This document shows positions 24,110 through 35,341 of a stretch of 64,000 bases of DNA, piece after piece. The notes below the pieces were generated by a model, which worked only from the letters and a program-made list of their open reading frames with translations, was not told the origin of the DNA and searched no databases. Position 1 is the stretch's first letter. Every line of letters begins with the position of its first letter. The stretch lies in contig KK211045.1 of the NCBI GenBank assembly GCA_000619965.1, positions 62,736-126,735 of the forward strand. Direction: 5' to 3'. Origin of the DNA: Propionibacteriaceae bacterium P6A17 (GTDB lineage Bacteria > Actinomycetota > Actinomycetes > Propionibacteriales > Propionibacteriaceae). The position numbers were made by a program, and so were the translations under genes.

Positions 24110-25024
24110 TCATCCCAGCAGCGTCAGTGGGTCGACGAGCACCCCGTCACGCCACGCCATCCAATGCAGATGGCAGCCCGTCGAGTAGCCGGTGTTGCCG
24201 ACCTCGCCGACGGTGGCGCCTGCCGCCAACTGCTGGCCCACGCCGACGTCGAACCGCGGCAGGTGGGCGTAGGCGGTGACGAGGCCGTTCGCGTGCCGCA
24301 CGTGGACGCGGTAGCCGTAGCCGCGGCTGACGTCGCGGCGGACGACGGTGCCGGCCCACGGCGTCGTGATGCGCGTGCCGCAGGGCGCGCCGTAGTCGAC
24401 CCCGTCGTGCAGCTTGTAGACACCCGTCACCGGATGGATGCGCATCCCGAACCGCGACGTGACCCGCCCGGCCACGGGCGCCAGGCCGGGCACGAGCGGC
24501 CCGTCTGTGACGGGGACGACGGCGGCAGGCAGGACCGTGCGGGCGACGGGCTCGGCGCCCATCGGCAGCAGCCGCACCGTGCGGTGGCCGAGATACGAGA
24601 GCGGATTGTGGTAGTCGGTGCCGTCGGTCAGCCCGAAATGCAGGCACGAGGAACTGCAGTGCCCGCGCTGGAGGGTGCCGATGACGTCCCCGGACCGCAC
24701 CACGTCGCCTACGCGGACGCTGCCTGCCACAGGGGTGTAGGTGGTGCGCAGCCCGTTGCCGTGATCGATCGACACCGACTCTCGCCCGGCCACACGTCCC
24801 GAGAAGTGGACGACCCCCTGAGCCGCTGCCCGCACCGGCGACCCGTCGGGTGCGGCGATGTCGACGCCGCGATGGCCGGGGGAATAGGGGGTGGGCCCGA
24901 GCGCGAAGCCGCGGGTGACCGGCCCGTCGACGGGCATGACCAGGGAGAGCCCGTCGGCGCGGGCGGAGGCCGGAGCGGCGAGCAGCAGCGTGGCTGCGAG
25001 CAGGACAAGGAGGAATCTGCGCAT
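24110..25024 (-). CDS. Secreted protein with two tandem M23 (LytM) domains, first degenerate
   Basis: 304 residues with a signal peptide ([23 protein letters not shown], cleavage about 23/24). The first M23 domain (about 28-135) keeps HRGVD (H51, D55) but has YTPV instead of YxHL and CLHFG (C127-H129) instead of HxH, so a zinc ligand and a catalytic His are missing. The second domain (about 185-300) is complete: HDGVD (H206, D210), AYAHL (H254) and CHLHW (H285, H287). The second domain probably cleaves peptidoglycan cross-bridges, while the first may bind or regulate. An M23 gene beside rpsB also occurs in mycobacteria. Confidence 0.9.
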   Translation of the reverse strand: MRRFLLVLLAATLLLAAPASARADGLSLVMPVDGPVTRGFALGPTPYSPGHRGVDIAAPDGSPVRAAAQGVVHFSGRVAGRESVSIDHGNGLRTTYTPVAGSVRVGDVVRSGDVIGTLQRGHCSSSCLHFGLTDGTDYHNPLSYLGHRTVRLLPMGAEPVARTVLPAAVVPVTDGPLVPGLAPVAGRVTSRFGMRIHPVTGVYKLHDGVDYGAPCGTRITTPWAGTVVRRDVSRGYGYRVHVRHANGLVTAYAHLPRFDVGVGQQLAAGATVGEVGNTGYSTGCHLHWMAWRDGVLVDPLTLLG

Positions 25025-25127
25025 ACCATCGTTGTCGTACCGCGCGCCGCGAAAGTTGCATCGAATCGGAAATCTGTGGACAACTCTGCCCCCACGCGCG
25101 GGTTGGTGCTTGCCGGAGGTTGCCCTG

Positions 25128-25311
25128 TAGACTCGCCTGCGCACCCGCACCTGTGGGTGACTACGCATGCGCCGTGGGGGCTTGCCCCCGGCCGCTCCTG
25201 TGGTCCCGCTTCGGCGGGTGGGGGTGGCCGAGCGCATCAGGACCAACCACTGCGGGCATCGCGCCCGCCCGAGAATGGCCGTGCCATGCGCGGCCGCGAA
25301 AGGAGACGGCC
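25128..25311 (+). promoter_or_regulatory. rpsB promoter (-10 TAGACT) and structured leader
   Basis: TAGACT at 25128-25133, with TTGGTG 19 bp upstream as a possible -35, starts a leader of about 170 nt. Hairpins visible are GGGGGC-TT-GCCCCC (25176-25189), CCCGC-TTCG-GCGGG (25205-25218, a UUCG-type tetraloop) and GCGGGC-ATCGC-GCCCGC (25252-25268). A ribosome site AAGGAGA precedes the ATG. A structured leader before rpsB suits feedback control by S2 or growth-rate control; that is inference. Confidence 0.5.
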
Positions 25312-26160
25312 ATGGCCGTCGTGACCACTCGCCAGTTGCTCGAGAACGGTGTGCACTTCGGGCACCAGACCCGTCGTTGGAACCCGAAGATGAAGCGCTT
25401 CATCTTCGCCGAGCGCAACGGCATCTACATCATCGACCTCCAGCTCTCGCTGACCTACATTGACAAGGCCTACAAGTTCGTCAAGTCGACGGTCGCCCGC
25501 GGCGGGCAGGTGCTGTTCGTCGGCACCAAGAAGCAGGCCCAGGAGGCCATCGCCGAGCAGGCCACCCGCGTCGGGATGCCCTACGTCAACCAGCGTTGGC
25601 TCGGCGGCATGCTCACCAACTTCGAGACCGTCTCCAAGCGCGTCGCGCGCCTCAAGGAGCTCGAGGCGATGGACCTCCAGGACGTCGCCGCCTCCGGCCT
25701 CACCAAGAAGGAGCTGCTCGGCCTCGAGCGCGAGAAGGACAAGCTGTCCAAGACCCTCGGCGGCATCCGCGACATGGCCAAGACCCCGCAGGCGGTCTGG
25801 GTCGTCGACACCAAGAAGGAGCACCTCGCCGTCGACGAGGCGCGCAAGCTGAACATCCCCGTCGTCGGCATCCTCGACACCAACTGCGACCCCGACGAGG
25901 TCGACTACGCAGTGCCGGGCAACGACGACGCGATCCGCTCCGTCGGCCTGCTCACCCGCATCATCGCCGACGCCGTCGCCGAGGGCCTCATCGAGCGCTC
26001 GCAGGGCAAGGCGGGCGCCGAGGTCGAGGCCGAGCCCATGCCTGACTGGGAGCGTGAGCTCCTGGGCGCCGACGCCGAGGCTCCGGCCGTCGAGGCAGAC
26101 GCCCCCGAGGCTGCCGAGGCCGACGCCGCCGAGGCCGCATCCGAGACCGAGTCCAAGTAA
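25312..26160 (+). CDS. rpsB: 30S ribosomal protein S2
   Basis: 282 residues. Classic S2 segments are present: [19 protein letters not shown] near the start, [21 protein letters not shown] and [14 protein letters not shown]. The C-terminus has an Ala/Glu-rich tail of about 45 residues beyond the core, common in actinobacteria. AAGGAG 8 nt before ATG 25312 sets the start. First gene of the rpsB-tsf pair. Confidence 0.98.
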   Translation: MAVVTTRQLLENGVHFGHQTRRWNPKMKRFIFAERNGIYIIDLQLSLTYIDKAYKFVKSTVARGGQVLFVGTKKQAQEAIAEQATRVGMPYVNQRWLGGMLTNFETVSKRVARLKELEAMDLQDVAASGLTKKELLGLEREKDKLSKTLGGIRDMAKTPQAVWVVDTKKEHLAVDEARKLNIPVVGILDTNCDPDEVDYAVPGNDDAIRSVGLLTRIIADAVAEGLIERSQGKAGAEVEAEPMPDWERELLGADAEAPAVEADAPEAAEADAAEAASETESK

Positions 26161-26188
26161 TCACCAACGAATCAGAACGGATCACCCA

Positions 26189-26998
26189 ATGGCAATCACC
26201 GCCGCTGATGTGAAGAAGCTCCGCGACGCCACGGGCGCGGGCATGATGGACGCCAAGAAGGCTCTCACCGAGGCCGAGGGCGACTTCGATCAGGCCGTCG
26301 AGATCCTGCGCGTGCACGGCCTGGCCAAGATGGCCAAGCGCGCCGACCGCGAGGCCACCAACGGCATCGTCGCGGGCAAGGACGGGGTCCTGATCCAGCT
26401 CGCCGCCGAGACCGACTTCGTCGCGAAGAACGCCGAGTTCGTCGCGCTCGCCGAGGACATCGTCGGCGCAGTCACCGCCGCTGGCGTGGCCGACGTCGCC
26501 GCCGCCAACGCCGCTGCCCTGGGCGACCAGACCGTCGAGGACGCCGTCAAGGCCCTCGGTGCGAAGACCGGCGAGAACCTGAGCCTCGCGGCCGTCGCCA
26601 ACTTCGAGGGCACCACCCACCTGTACCTGCACCGGCGCGCCTCGGACCTTCCCCCGCAGGTCGGCGTGCTCGTCGAGTACGAGGGCGGCTCGGAGGAGCT
26701 CGCGCACCAGGTGGCCATGCAGATCGCCGCGATGATGCCCCAGTACGTCACCCGTGACGAGGTGCCGGAGGAGATCGTCGCCAACGAGGCGCGCATCGCC
26801 GAGGCCACCGCCAAGGAGGAGGGCAAGCCCGAGAAGGCGCTCCCGAAGATCATCGAGGGACGCGTGGGCAGCTTCTTCAAGGACGTCTGCCTCGTCGACC
26901 AGATGGCCGTCTGGGAGGACAAACAGAGCGTCGGCAAGGTCCTCGAGGCCGCTGGCATGAAGGTCGTCCGCTTCGTCCGCTTCGCGGTCCAGGGCTGA
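26189..26998 (+). CDS. tsf: Elongation factor Ts
   Basis: 269 residues: UBA-like N-terminus (ADVKKLRDATGAGMMDAKKALTEAEGD), the conserved TDFVAKNAEF, and the C-terminal dimerisation part ending VRFVRFAVQG. EF-Ts recycles EF-Tu by nucleotide exchange. It lies 28 bp after rpsB and no separate promoter is evident. A GC-rich hairpin just after its stop (27005-27033) may terminate rpsB-tsf transcription. Confidence 0.97.
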   Translation: MAITAADVKKLRDATGAGMMDAKKALTEAEGDFDQAVEILRVHGLAKMAKRADREATNGIVAGKDGVLIQLAAETDFVAKNAEFVALAEDIVGAVTAAGVADVAAANAAALGDQTVEDAVKALGAKTGENLSLAAVANFEGTTHLYLHRRASDLPPQVGVLVEYEGGSEELAHQVAMQIAAMMPQYVTRDEVPEEIVANEARIAEATAKEEGKPEKALPKIIEGRVGSFFKDVCLVDQMAVWEDKQSVGKVLEAAGMKVVRFVRFAVQG

Positions 26999-27004
26999 CA
27001 CCGT

Positions 27005-27033
27005 GCGGCCCGCCCGATCCGGGGCGGGGCCGC
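27005..27033 (+). terminator. GC-rich hairpin after tsf
   Basis: GCGGCCCGCCC pairs with GGGCG-GGGCCGC (one bulged G, loop GATCCG). There is no clear U-tract, so it could be a terminator or an attenuating structure before pyrH. Confidence 0.55.
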
Positions 27034-27039
27034 GGCAAA

Positions 27040-27086
27040 TACAGTAAAGTGGCGTGCGCCGCGTGGGTTTCCGCGCGGCGCACGCC
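27040..27086 (+). promoter_or_regulatory. pyrH promoter and 13-bp hairpin at the probable mRNA 5' end
   Basis: Overlapping hexamers TACAGT (27040-27045) and TAAAGT (27045-27050) lie in an AT-rich patch. Directly after them, GGCGTGCGCCGCG (27051-27063) and its perfect complement (27074-27086) form a 13-bp stem with a 10-nt loop. With TACAGT as -10 the transcript would begin at the stem. The ATG is 18 nt beyond it. Confidence 0.55.
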
Positions 27087-27104
27087 CGTAGATTGAGGAT
27101 CCCC

Positions 27105-27818
27105 ATGGCCGAACCGTTCAAGCGCGTACTGCTCAAGCTCTCCGGCGAAGTGTTCGGCGGCGGCAAGTTGGGCGTCGATCCGCTGGTCGTCTCGGCCATC
27201 GCGAAGGAGATCGCCGACGTGGTGCGCAACGGGACGCAGGTCGCGGTCGTCGTCGGCGGCGGCAACTACTTCCGGGGGGCCGAGCTGTCCCAAAACGGCA
27301 TGGCCCGGGACCGGGCCGACTACATGGGCATGCTCGGCACTGTCATGAACTGCCTCGCGCTGCAGGACTTCTGCGAGAAGGAAGGCATCAACACGCGGGT
27401 CCAGAGCGCGATCACCATGGGGCAGGTCGCCGAGCCGTACATTCCCCGTCGCGCCGAGCGGCACATGGAGAAGGGCCGCCTCGTGATCTTCGGCGCAGGA
27501 TCCGGCATGCCCTACTTCTCGACGGACACCGTCGCAGCCCAGCGCGCGCTGGAGATCGGTGCCGAGGTGCTGCTCATGGGCAAGAACGGCGTCGACGGCG
27601 TCTACGACTCCGACCCGAGGAGCAACCCCGAGGCGCGCAAGTACGACCGCCTCAGCTACGACGAGTTTCTCGCGAAGGACCTGAAGGTGGCCGACGCGAC
27701 GGCCATCTCGCTGGCCCGTGACAACGACCTCGACCTCATCTTCTTCAACCTCTCCGAGCCGGGCAACATCGCACGCGTGATCGCAGGCGACGAGATCGGC
27801 ACCACCGTCTCGCGCTGA
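27105..27818 (+). CDS. pyrH: UMP kinase
   Basis: 237 residues of the amino-acid-kinase fold: [14 protein letters not shown] at the start, [10 protein letters not shown], the UMP-site region, and [21 protein letters not shown] near the end. It phosphorylates UMP to UDP and is distinct from eukaryotic-type UMP/CMP kinases. ATG 27105 is chosen because the preceding 50 bases are the promoter-hairpin region. The order tsf-pyrH-frr-cdsA is the usual bacterial one. Confidence 0.97.
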   Translation: MAEPFKRVLLKLSGEVFGGGKLGVDPLVVSAIAKEIADVVRNGTQVAVVVGGGNYFRGAELSQNGMARDRADYMGMLGTVMNCLALQDFCEKEGINTRVQSAITMGQVAEPYIPRRAERHMEKGRLVIFGAGSGMPYFSTDTVAAQRALEIGAEVLLMGKNGVDGVYDSDPRSNPEARKYDRLSYDEFLAKDLKVADATAISLARDNDLDLIFFNLSEPGNIARVIAGDEIGTTVSR

Positions 27819-27870
27819 ACAGGCGCCCCACTTCACCGAACAGCCACAGACAGGAAGGAACGATCGCGAG

Positions 27871-28428
27871 ATGATCGCCGAGACCGAGAAGCAAGCCAAG
27901 CAGGCCATGGAGGCCGCCGTCGACTACGCCCGTGAGGACCTGGCCACCATCCGCACCGGGCGTGCGCACCCCGCCATGTTCAACAAGCTCACCGTCGAGT
28001 ACTACGGTGCGCCGACGCCGCTGCAGCAGCTCGCGACGTTCACCGCGCCCGACGCGCGGACCATGCTCATCACCCCCTTCGATCGCAGCTCGATCAACGC
28101 CATCGAGAAGGCGATCCGCGACGCCGACCTCGGCGTCAACCCCAGCAACGACGGCAACTCCATCCGTTGCGTGATGCCGGCACTGACCGAGGAGCGCCGC
28201 AAGGAGTACACCAAGCTCGCCAAGCAGAAGGCCGAGGACGCCCGCATCGTCGTGCGCAACGCGCGGCGGCACGCCATGGACGCGCTGAAGAAGGCCGAGA
28301 AGGACGGCGAGATCAGCGAGGACGATCTCTCCCGCGCCGAGAAGTCGATCGACGCCACCACCAAGAAGTTCGTGGAGCAGATCGACGACGTGCTCAAGGT
28401 CAAGGAAAAGGAGCTGTTGGAGGTTTGA
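27871..28428 (+). CDS. frr: Ribosome recycling factor
   Basis: 185 residues, standard length. The family core is clear: LATIRTGRAHPAMFNKLTVEYYGAPTPLQQLA at the start, then EERRKEYTKLAKQKAEDARIVVRNARR. It splits post-termination ribosomes together with EF-G. AGGAAGGA precedes the ATG at a long spacing. The stop overlaps the TTG start proposed for cdsA. Confidence 0.98.
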   Translation: MIAETEKQAKQAMEAAVDYAREDLATIRTGRAHPAMFNKLTVEYYGAPTPLQQLATFTAPDARTMLITPFDRSSINAIEKAIRDADLGVNPSNDGNSIRCVMPALTEERRKEYTKLAKQKAEDARIVVRNARRHAMDALKKAEKDGEISEDDLSRAEKSIDATTKKFVEQIDDVLKVKEKELLEV

Positions 28429-29294
28429 GCCACCCCTCACAGCCCACCCGCACCACCCCGAAGGCGGGCAGGAACCTCCCTGCCGCGATCGGGGTGGGGG
28501 TTGCGCTCATGGTGCCGATCGTCGTCGGCCTCGTGTGGTTCGAGTGGCTGTTCGTCGCCTACGTGACGATCCTGCTCTCGCTGGCCGTGGTCGAGGTCGC
28601 GAAGGCCCTCGCGCGCATTGACATGCACGCGGAGTGGGTGCCCATCGTCCTGGGCACGATCATCACCCTGGTGGGCGTGTTCGTCGTGTCGACCTACCCA
28701 GGGTTGGGTGTCTCGCCGATGACGTTCATCGTCACCTCCCTGGGCGGCACCGTGTTGGCGAGCATCCTGGCGCGACTGTTCCGCGGGCATCCGGAAGGCT
28801 TCGTGCGGGACATCGCCGCCAGCTCGCTCATCATCGCCTACATCCCGCTGATCAGCCTGTTCGTCGCCCTCCTGATCGCCCCCGACAACGGCCCGCAGCG
28901 CATCTGGACGATCATCCTCTGCGTGATCGCCTCCGACACCGGCGCCTACGGCACCGGGGTGCTGCTCGGCAGGCACAAGATGGCCCCGCGGATCAGCCCC
29001 AACAAGACCTGGGAGGGATTCGCAGGTGGAGTCTTGGCGACGGTGCTCGTCGCCTCGGTCTGCACGCAGTGGCTGCTCGGCATCCCGTGGTGGATCGGCG
29101 TGCCACTCGGCATCCTCGTCTCGATCGCCGCGACGATGGGAGATCTCACCGAATCGCTCATCAAACGCGAAGTCGGGCTGAAGGACATGTCGAACCTGCT
29201 GCCCGGCCACGGCGGCATCATGGACCGGCTCGACTCGATGCTCATGGCCTTCCCCGTGGGCTGGTTCGTCCTCAACGTTGCGATGGGACCCTGA
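28425..29294 (+). CDS. cdsA: Phosphatidate cytidylyltransferase
   Basis: 289 residues with about eight hydrophobic segments. The CDP-diglyceride synthetase signature near the C-terminus is complete: [20 protein letters not shown] followed by GIMDRLDS. It makes CDP-diacylglycerol for phospholipid synthesis. No ATG or GTG fits the N-terminus well; TTG 28425 overlaps the frr stop (TTGA) and follows GGAGG closely, suggesting coupled translation. The true start could instead be an internal GTG about 20 codons later. Confidence 0.9.
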   Translation: MSHPSQPTRTTPKAGRNLPAAIGVGVALMVPIVVGLVWFEWLFVAYVTILLSLAVVEVAKALARIDMHAEWVPIVLGTIITLVGVFVVSTYPGLGVSPMTFIVTSLGGTVLASILARLFRGHPEGFVRDIAASSLIIAYIPLISLFVALLIAPDNGPQRIWTIILCVIASDTGAYGTGVLLGRHKMAPRISPNKTWEGFAGGVLATVLVASVCTQWLLGIPWWIGVPLGILVSIAATMGDLTESLIKREVGLKDMSNLLPGHGGIMDRLDSMLMAFPVGWFVLNVAMGP

Positions 29295-29295
29295 C

Positions 29296-30429
29296 ATGAC
29301 CGACACCACCGATCCCGTCCGTAGGCTCCCACTCGTCTTCGAGGCGCCCCGGCGCGGCAAGCCCCCGAAGCACTGGTTCGACCTCTCCGTCGACGAGCGC
29401 AAGGACGCCGTCGTGGCGATGGGGCTGCCCAGGTATCGGGCCGACCAGATCTCCCGGCACGTCTTCGACAGGCTGGAGGATGACGCGTCGCGATTCACCG
29501 ACCTCCCGGCGGAGATCCGCGTCGAGCTCGGCCAGCAGCTCTTTCCGCGCCTGCTCGAGCAGGTCACGCAGCAGACCGCCGACGCGGGACGCACCGTCAA
29601 GACGCTGTGGCGCCTGCACGACGGCGCCCTGCTGGAGTCGGTGCTCATGCGCTACCCGGGCCGCACCACCCTGTGCATCTCGTCCCAGGCGGGCTGCGGC
29701 ATGGCCTGCCCGTTCTGCGCGACGGGGCAGGGCGGGCTGAAGCGCAACCTCTCGCAGGCCGAGATCGTCGCCCAGGTCCTCGCCGCCGACCAGATGCTCG
29801 CCCAGGGGCTCATCCCGGGCACGACGGGCCGGCTCAACAACATCGTCTTCATGGGCATGGGGGAGCCCTTGGCGAACTACTCCGCCGTCATCGGCGCCAT
29901 CCGCACCTTCCTGGCCCCCGGTCCCAACGGCTTCGGCATGAGCGCGAGGGGCATCACGGTCTCCACCGTCGGCCTCGTGCCCAAGATTCGGCAGCTCGCC
30001 GACGAGGGCCTCCCGCTGACCCTGGCGCTCAGTTTGCACGCCCCGACCGACGCTCTGCGCGACGAGCTCGTCCCGATCAACGAGCGCTGGAACGTCGAGG
30101 AGGTCGTCGAGGCGGCCTGGCAGTACGCGCAGACCACCAAGCGCCGCGTGTCGATCGAGTACGCGATGATGCGCGACATCAATGACTCGGTCGAGCATGC
30201 GCACCAGCTCGCCCGCGTCCTGCGCAGGCGCGGTGAATGGGGCTGGGTGCACGTCAACCTGATCCCGCTGAACCCGACGCCCGGGTCCAGGTGGACCGCA
30301 TCGCGCAAGGCCGACGAGAGGGCCTTCATCGCCACCCTCGAGGGCCACGGTGTGCCGGTGACACTGCGCGATACCCGCGGGCAGGAGATCGACGGCGCGT
30401 GCGGCCAACTCGCGGCCACGCACCCCTGA
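29296..30429 (+). CDS. rlmN: 23S rRNA (adenine-2503-C2) methyltransferase RlmN
   Basis: 377 residues. The radical-SAM cluster motif is CGMACPFC (about 135-142), preceded by the conserved TLCISSQAG and followed by [11 protein letters not shown]. Next come [14 protein letters not shown] and LALSLHAP. RlmN methylates A2503 of 23S rRNA (and A37 in some tRNAs) using a 4Fe-4S cluster. The ATG begins one base after the cdsA stop. It ends the rpsB-to-rlmN run. Confidence 0.97.
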   Translation: MTDTTDPVRRLPLVFEAPRRGKPPKHWFDLSVDERKDAVVAMGLPRYRADQISRHVFDRLEDDASRFTDLPAEIRVELGQQLFPRLLEQVTQQTADAGRTVKTLWRLHDGALLESVLMRYPGRTTLCISSQAGCGMACPFCATGQGGLKRNLSQAEIVAQVLAADQMLAQGLIPGTTGRLNNIVFMGMGEPLANYSAVIGAIRTFLAPGPNGFGMSARGITVSTVGLVPKIRQLADEGLPLTLALSLHAPTDALRDELVPINERWNVEEVVEAAWQYAQTTKRRVSIEYAMMRDINDSVEHAHQLARVLRRRGEWGWVHVNLIPLNPTPGSRWTASRKADERAFIATLEGHGVPVTLRDTRGQEIDGACGQLAATHP

Positions 30430-30456
30430 GCTCGCAAGGACCGCAATCGGCCCACG

Positions 30457-31973
<1,517 letters not shown>

Positions 31974-31985
31974 TCTGTCCAGTCT

Positions 31986-32018
31986 GCGGCCCCCGGTGCT
32001 GACGCTGCCGGGGGCCGC
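31986..32018. terminator. Bidirectional hairpin terminator between gdhA and the APH-like gene
   Basis: GCGGCCCCCGG and CCGGGGGCCGC form a perfect 11-bp stem with an 11-nt loop between the convergent gene ends at 31973 and 32038. Confidence 0.7.
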
Positions 32019-32037
32019 TGGCTGCCCGGCCGCGGCG

Positions 32038-32730
32038 TCAGAGCGGCGGCGGGCCCCACAATCTGCGGTAGTGGGCGATGCGGTCCTCATCAGGAGTGAC
32101 GCCGTAGGCGTCGAACAGGTGCCGCGCATGGCCGGGCCCGAAGTTCCAGTCGAGGGACCAGCTCGCGATTGCCAAGTCGGCCCACGGATCGCCCGGGCCG
32201 AGCTGGCCGACGTCGACGATGCCTGCGAACGAACCGTCCGGAGCAACGATGGTGTTGGGGGCGCACGGGTCGCCGTGGAGGATCACCAACTCGTCGCCGA
32301 TGTCGTCGGAGAGCCACTCGGGGGCGTCGAACAGGCACGACGACGGATCGAGGCTGTGCAGCCGGGCCAGCCCCTCGCCGATCGCGCGCGCCGCCGTCGC
32401 CGGGGCGGTGCGCCACCGCGACGACGTCGCCGACTCTCCGTCGAGCGCGTGCGTGACGATGAGCGACTCGTCGCCGGCGACGAAGTCCGCCATCGCCGGC
32501 GAGGCGAAGCGTCCGTGGAGCCACGACAGGCGTTCAGCCTCGTCGAGCAGGCCATGGTCGCTGGCCTTGGCGTAGAGCCGCGGGTGACCGTCGCGGACGA
32601 GCAGTGCGGTGACGTCGCCGCGCCCGCTGCGCCACACGAGGCGTTCGACGCGGTAGTCGTGCTCGTCGGCCCACGCGGAGATCGACGCGGGGGTTGCCGT
32701 GCCGGGCGGGGGACATGCTGCCAAGGCCAT
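32038..32730 (-). CDS. Aminoglycoside phosphotransferase (APH)-family kinase
   Basis: 230 residues, somewhat short for the family. The kinase motifs are intact: HGDPCAPN (Brenner/catalytic loop) and [17 protein letters not shown] (metal-binding Asp). It is of the APH(3')-like branch. Substrate unknown: many chromosomal members phosphorylate metabolites, not drugs, and no resistance should be assumed. M4 at 32730 is chosen because CAGGAT lies 7 nt upstream on the minus strand and would overlap the first ATG (32739). Confidence 0.82.
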   Translation of the reverse strand: MALAACPPPGTATPASISAWADEHDYRVERLVWRSGRGDVTALLVRDGHPRLYAKASDHGLLDEAERLSWLHGRFASPAMADFVAGDESLIVTHALDGESATSSRWRTAPATAARAIGEGLARLHSLDPSSCLFDAPEWLSDDIGDELVILHGDPCAPNTIVAPDGSFAGIVDVGQLGPGDPWADLAIASWSLDWNFGPGHARHLFDAYGVTPDEDRIAHYRRLWGPPPL

Positions 32731-32737
32731 GCCAGCC

Positions 32738-32803
32738 ATCCTGCCACGGCACCGCAGGGGCGGGCGCGGCGACGACGCGGCGGTTGGCGGGCCGTGCCAG
32801 ACT
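32738..32803. promoter_or_regulatory. Divergent leaderless promoters (APH-like / dxr)
   Basis: Minus strand: CAGGAT (32738-32743), 7 nt from ATG 32730. Plus strand: CAGACT (32798-32803), 7 nt from GTG 32811. Both hexamers begin with C instead of T, so they are weaker matches than others in the window. Confidence 0.5.
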
Positions 32804-32810
32804 GGTCGTC

Positions 32811-34013
32811 GTGCGAAACGTAGTCCTCCTCGGATCCACGGGGTCCATCGGCACCCAGACCCTCGACGTCATCGCGACGCGACGCGACCAGTTCACCGTC
32901 GTGGGACTGTCCGCCTCCGGCAGCAACGTCGAGCTGCTGGCGCGACAAATCGTGGAGTTCGCGCCGCAGGTGGTGGCCTTGGCCAGGGCATCGAAGGCGC
33001 GGGAGCTGCAGGAGGCGCTCTACGCCGCGGCGCGGGCACGGGGCTGGGACGCGGGGGAGTACCGCCTGCCGAAGCTGCTGCTCGGGCCCGAGGCATCGAC
33101 CGAACTGGCCGGGATGGCGTGCGACGTCGTCGTCAACGCGATCACCGGCGCTGCGGGCCTCCAGCCGACGCTGGCCGCGCTGGCCGCGGGCACGACGCTC
33201 GCACTGGCCAACAAGGAGTCCCTCGTGATCGGCGGCCGGCTCGTGACCGAAGCGGCCAGGCCGGGGCAGATCGTCGCGGTCGACTCCGAGCACTCCGCCT
33301 TCGCCCAGGCGCTGCGCGGGGGACGCCGCGACGAGGTCCGTCGGCTGATCCTGACCGCCAGCGGCGGGCCGTTTCGGGGCCGGTCGCGTGACGAGCTGCG
33401 GGACGTGACACTCGAGCAGGCCATGGCCCACCCCACCTGGGCGATGGGACGGGTCATCACCATCAACTCATCCACCCTCGTCAACAAGGGCCTCGAACTG
33501 CTGGAGGCGGCGCTGCTCTACGACGTCGACCTGGACGACATCGTCGTCACGGTCCACCCGCAGTCGATCGTGCACTCCATGGTGGAGTTCGTCGACGGGT
33601 CGACGCTCGCCCAGGCGTCCCCGCCGGACATGCGCCTGCCGATCGGCCTGGCCCTCACCTGGCCAAGCCGGCTCGAGGACGCGGCAGCCCCCTGCGACTG
33701 GTCGCAGCCCGCGCAGTGGACCTTCGAGCCGCTCGATGCGGACACGTTCCCCGCCGTGGAGCTCGCGCGCCGCGCTGGCAAGGCCGGTGGCACCGCCCCC
33801 GCGGTGTTCAACGCCGCCAACGAGGCCTGCGTCGACGCGTTCTGCGACGGCCGGCTCGGCTTCCTCGAGATCACGGACACGATCGCGGCCTGCCTCGACG
33901 AGCACCTCGCAGCCGGCCACGTGCCCGACGGCGAGCTCACCGTCGAGGCTGTGCTCGCCGCCGATCGCTGGGGCCGGGCGCGCGCCGCGGAGCTCTCGGG
34001 GGCCGCCGGATGA
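32811..34013 (+). CDS. dxr: 1-deoxy-D-xylulose 5-phosphate reductoisomerase
   Basis: 400 residues. The NADPH loop [15 protein letters not shown] opens the protein. Also present are [28 protein letters not shown] and [23 protein letters not shown]. It performs the first committed step of the MEP isoprenoid pathway; ispG of the same pathway lies two genes downstream. The stop overlaps the start of the S2P protease gene (ATGA). GTG 32811 is the start because the family N-terminus begins there. Confidence 0.97.
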   Translation: MRNVVLLGSTGSIGTQTLDVIATRRDQFTVVGLSASGSNVELLARQIVEFAPQVVALARASKARELQEALYAAARARGWDAGEYRLPKLLLGPEASTELAGMACDVVVNAITGAAGLQPTLAALAAGTTLALANKESLVIGGRLVTEAARPGQIVAVDSEHSAFAQALRGGRRDEVRRLILTASGGPFRGRSRDELRDVTLEQAMAHPTWAMGRVITINSSTLVNKGLELLEAALLYDVDLDDIVVTVHPQSIVHSMVEFVDGSTLAQASPPDMRLPIGLALTWPSRLEDAAAPCDWSQPAQWTFEPLDADTFPAVELARRAGKAGGTAPAVFNAANEACVDAFCDGRLGFLEITDTIAACLDEHLAAGHVPDGELTVEAVLAADRWGRARAAELSGAAG

Positions 34014-35293
34014 CGATCCTCATCACGGTGCTGCTCGCGCTGTTGTTCTTCGCGCTCATCATGGCCTCGATCGCCCTGCACGAGGTGGGCCATCTCGTGC
34101 CGGCCAAGTTGTTCAACGTCAAGGTCACCGAGTACTTCGTCGGCTTCGGGAAGCGCATCTGGTCGTTTCGCCGGGGGGAGACCGAGTACGGCTTCAAGTG
34201 GATCCCGCTCGGCGGCTACGTGCGCCTGGTGGGCATGTATCCGCCTGCGAAGCCGGGCGAGCGACGCAACTGGCTGACGCGCCTGGCCGACGACGCCCGC
34301 TCGGTCGAATGGGACGAGATCTCGCCCGCCGACGACGGTCGGCTCGTCTACCAACAGGCCACGTGGAAGAAGATCATCATGATGCTGGGCGGGCCGGCAA
34401 TGAACCTGCTGCTCGCCTTCGTGATCTTCCTCGGCATCAACCTCGCCCACGGCAGCTATGTCTCGACGACCTCCGTCGCGGCCGTCCAGGACTGCGTCAT
34501 CGCCGTCGACCGCGAGGACCGCACCTGCACCGACGCCGATCCCGCCACCCCCGCGCTCGCCGCAGGGCTGCAGGCGGGCGACCGCATCGTCGAGTTCAAT
34601 GGCACGGCGATCACCGGATGGGAGCAGTTGAGTGAGCTCATCCGTGCCAATCGCGACGGTGAGGCGCGCGTCGTCGTCGAGCGCGACGGGCAGCGCGTCG
34701 AGCTGCCGACGGTGCACACCCGGCTGAACCACGTCGCGGACAAACTCGACCCGACGCGCACCGTCGAGGCCGGGTTCCTCGGCTTCAGCCCGACGGTGGA
34801 GCTGCAGCGGCTTGGCCCAGTCGCGACGGTGCAGCAGATGTGGACGATGACCCAGCAGTCGGCTGTCGCGCTGGCGAGTTTCCCGGTGCGGGTCTACAAC
34901 GTGGCGGAGGACCTGGTCCTCGGCCGTCCCCGCGACGTCAATTCGCCGCTGTCGATCGTCGGCGCCTCGCGCATCGCGGGCGAGATCGGCACCAACCCGA
35001 CGATCTCGCTGGGCGACAGGGTGGCGACGTGGTTCACGCTGCTCGGCTCGGTCAACCTGTTCGTGGCGCTGTTGAACCTCGTCCCGCTGCTGCCCCTCGA
35101 CGGCGGGCACATCGCGGGCGCCATCATCGAGTGGCTTCGACGGCACGTGTACCGCCTCGCGGGCAAGCCCGACCCGGGTCCGCTCGACACGGCCAAGGGT
35201 CTGCCGATGATCTACGTCGTGGGCGGGTTCCTGCTGCTCGGCGGCATCGTGCTGATCCTCGCCGACGTCATCTCGCCACTGCAGCTCTTCTGA
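34010..35293 (+). CDS. Site-2 type intramembrane metalloprotease (Rip1/RseP-like)
   Basis: 427 residues with about four hydrophobic segments. The zinc motif HEVGH (H24-H28) lies in the first helix, a PDZ domain spans about 130-260, and [11 protein letters not shown] (D about 364) provides the third ligand. Such proteases cut anti-sigma factors within the membrane. The gene overlaps dxr by four bases and precedes ispG, the same order as Rv2870c-Rip1-gcpE in mycobacteria. Its target regulators are not in the window. Confidence 0.95.
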   Translation: MTILITVLLALLFFALIMASIALHEVGHLVPAKLFNVKVTEYFVGFGKRIWSFRRGETEYGFKWIPLGGYVRLVGMYPPAKPGERRNWLTRLADDARSVEWDEISPADDGRLVYQQATWKKIIMMLGGPAMNLLLAFVIFLGINLAHGSYVSTTSVAAVQDCVIAVDREDRTCTDADPATPALAAGLQAGDRIVEFNGTAITGWEQLSELIRANRDGEARVVVERDGQRVELPTVHTRLNHVADKLDPTRTVEAGFLGFSPTVELQRLGPVATVQQMWTMTQQSAVALASFPVRVYNVAEDLVLGRPRDVNSPLSIVGASRIAGEIGTNPTISLGDRVATWFTLLGSVNLFVALLNLVPLLPLDGGHIAGAIIEWLRRHVYRLAGKPDPGPLDTAKGLPMIYVVGGFLLLGGIVLILADVISPLQLF

Positions 35294-35328
35294 GGTCTCG
35301 CTCGGCCATCGACACGTGCACGAAGGGA

Positions 35329-35334
35329 TAGAAT
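35329..35334 (+). promoter_or_regulatory. Leaderless -10 element TAGAAT of ispG
   Basis: TAGAAT ends 7 nt before ATG 35342. It gives ispG a promoter of its own although it follows the protease gene by only 48 bp. Confidence 0.62.
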
Positions 35335-35341
35335 CGCGACC

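Noticed and set aside
25025-25127. c-di-AMP (ydaO-type) riboswitch upstream of the M23 peptidase
   Set aside because: The minus-strand leader is short and none of the conserved riboswitch core elements is visible.
32038-32730. Acquired aminoglycoside resistance gene
   Set aside because: The APH fold is clear, but sequence motifs do not identify an aminoglycoside substrate, and the context (gdhA, dxr) is core chromosome.
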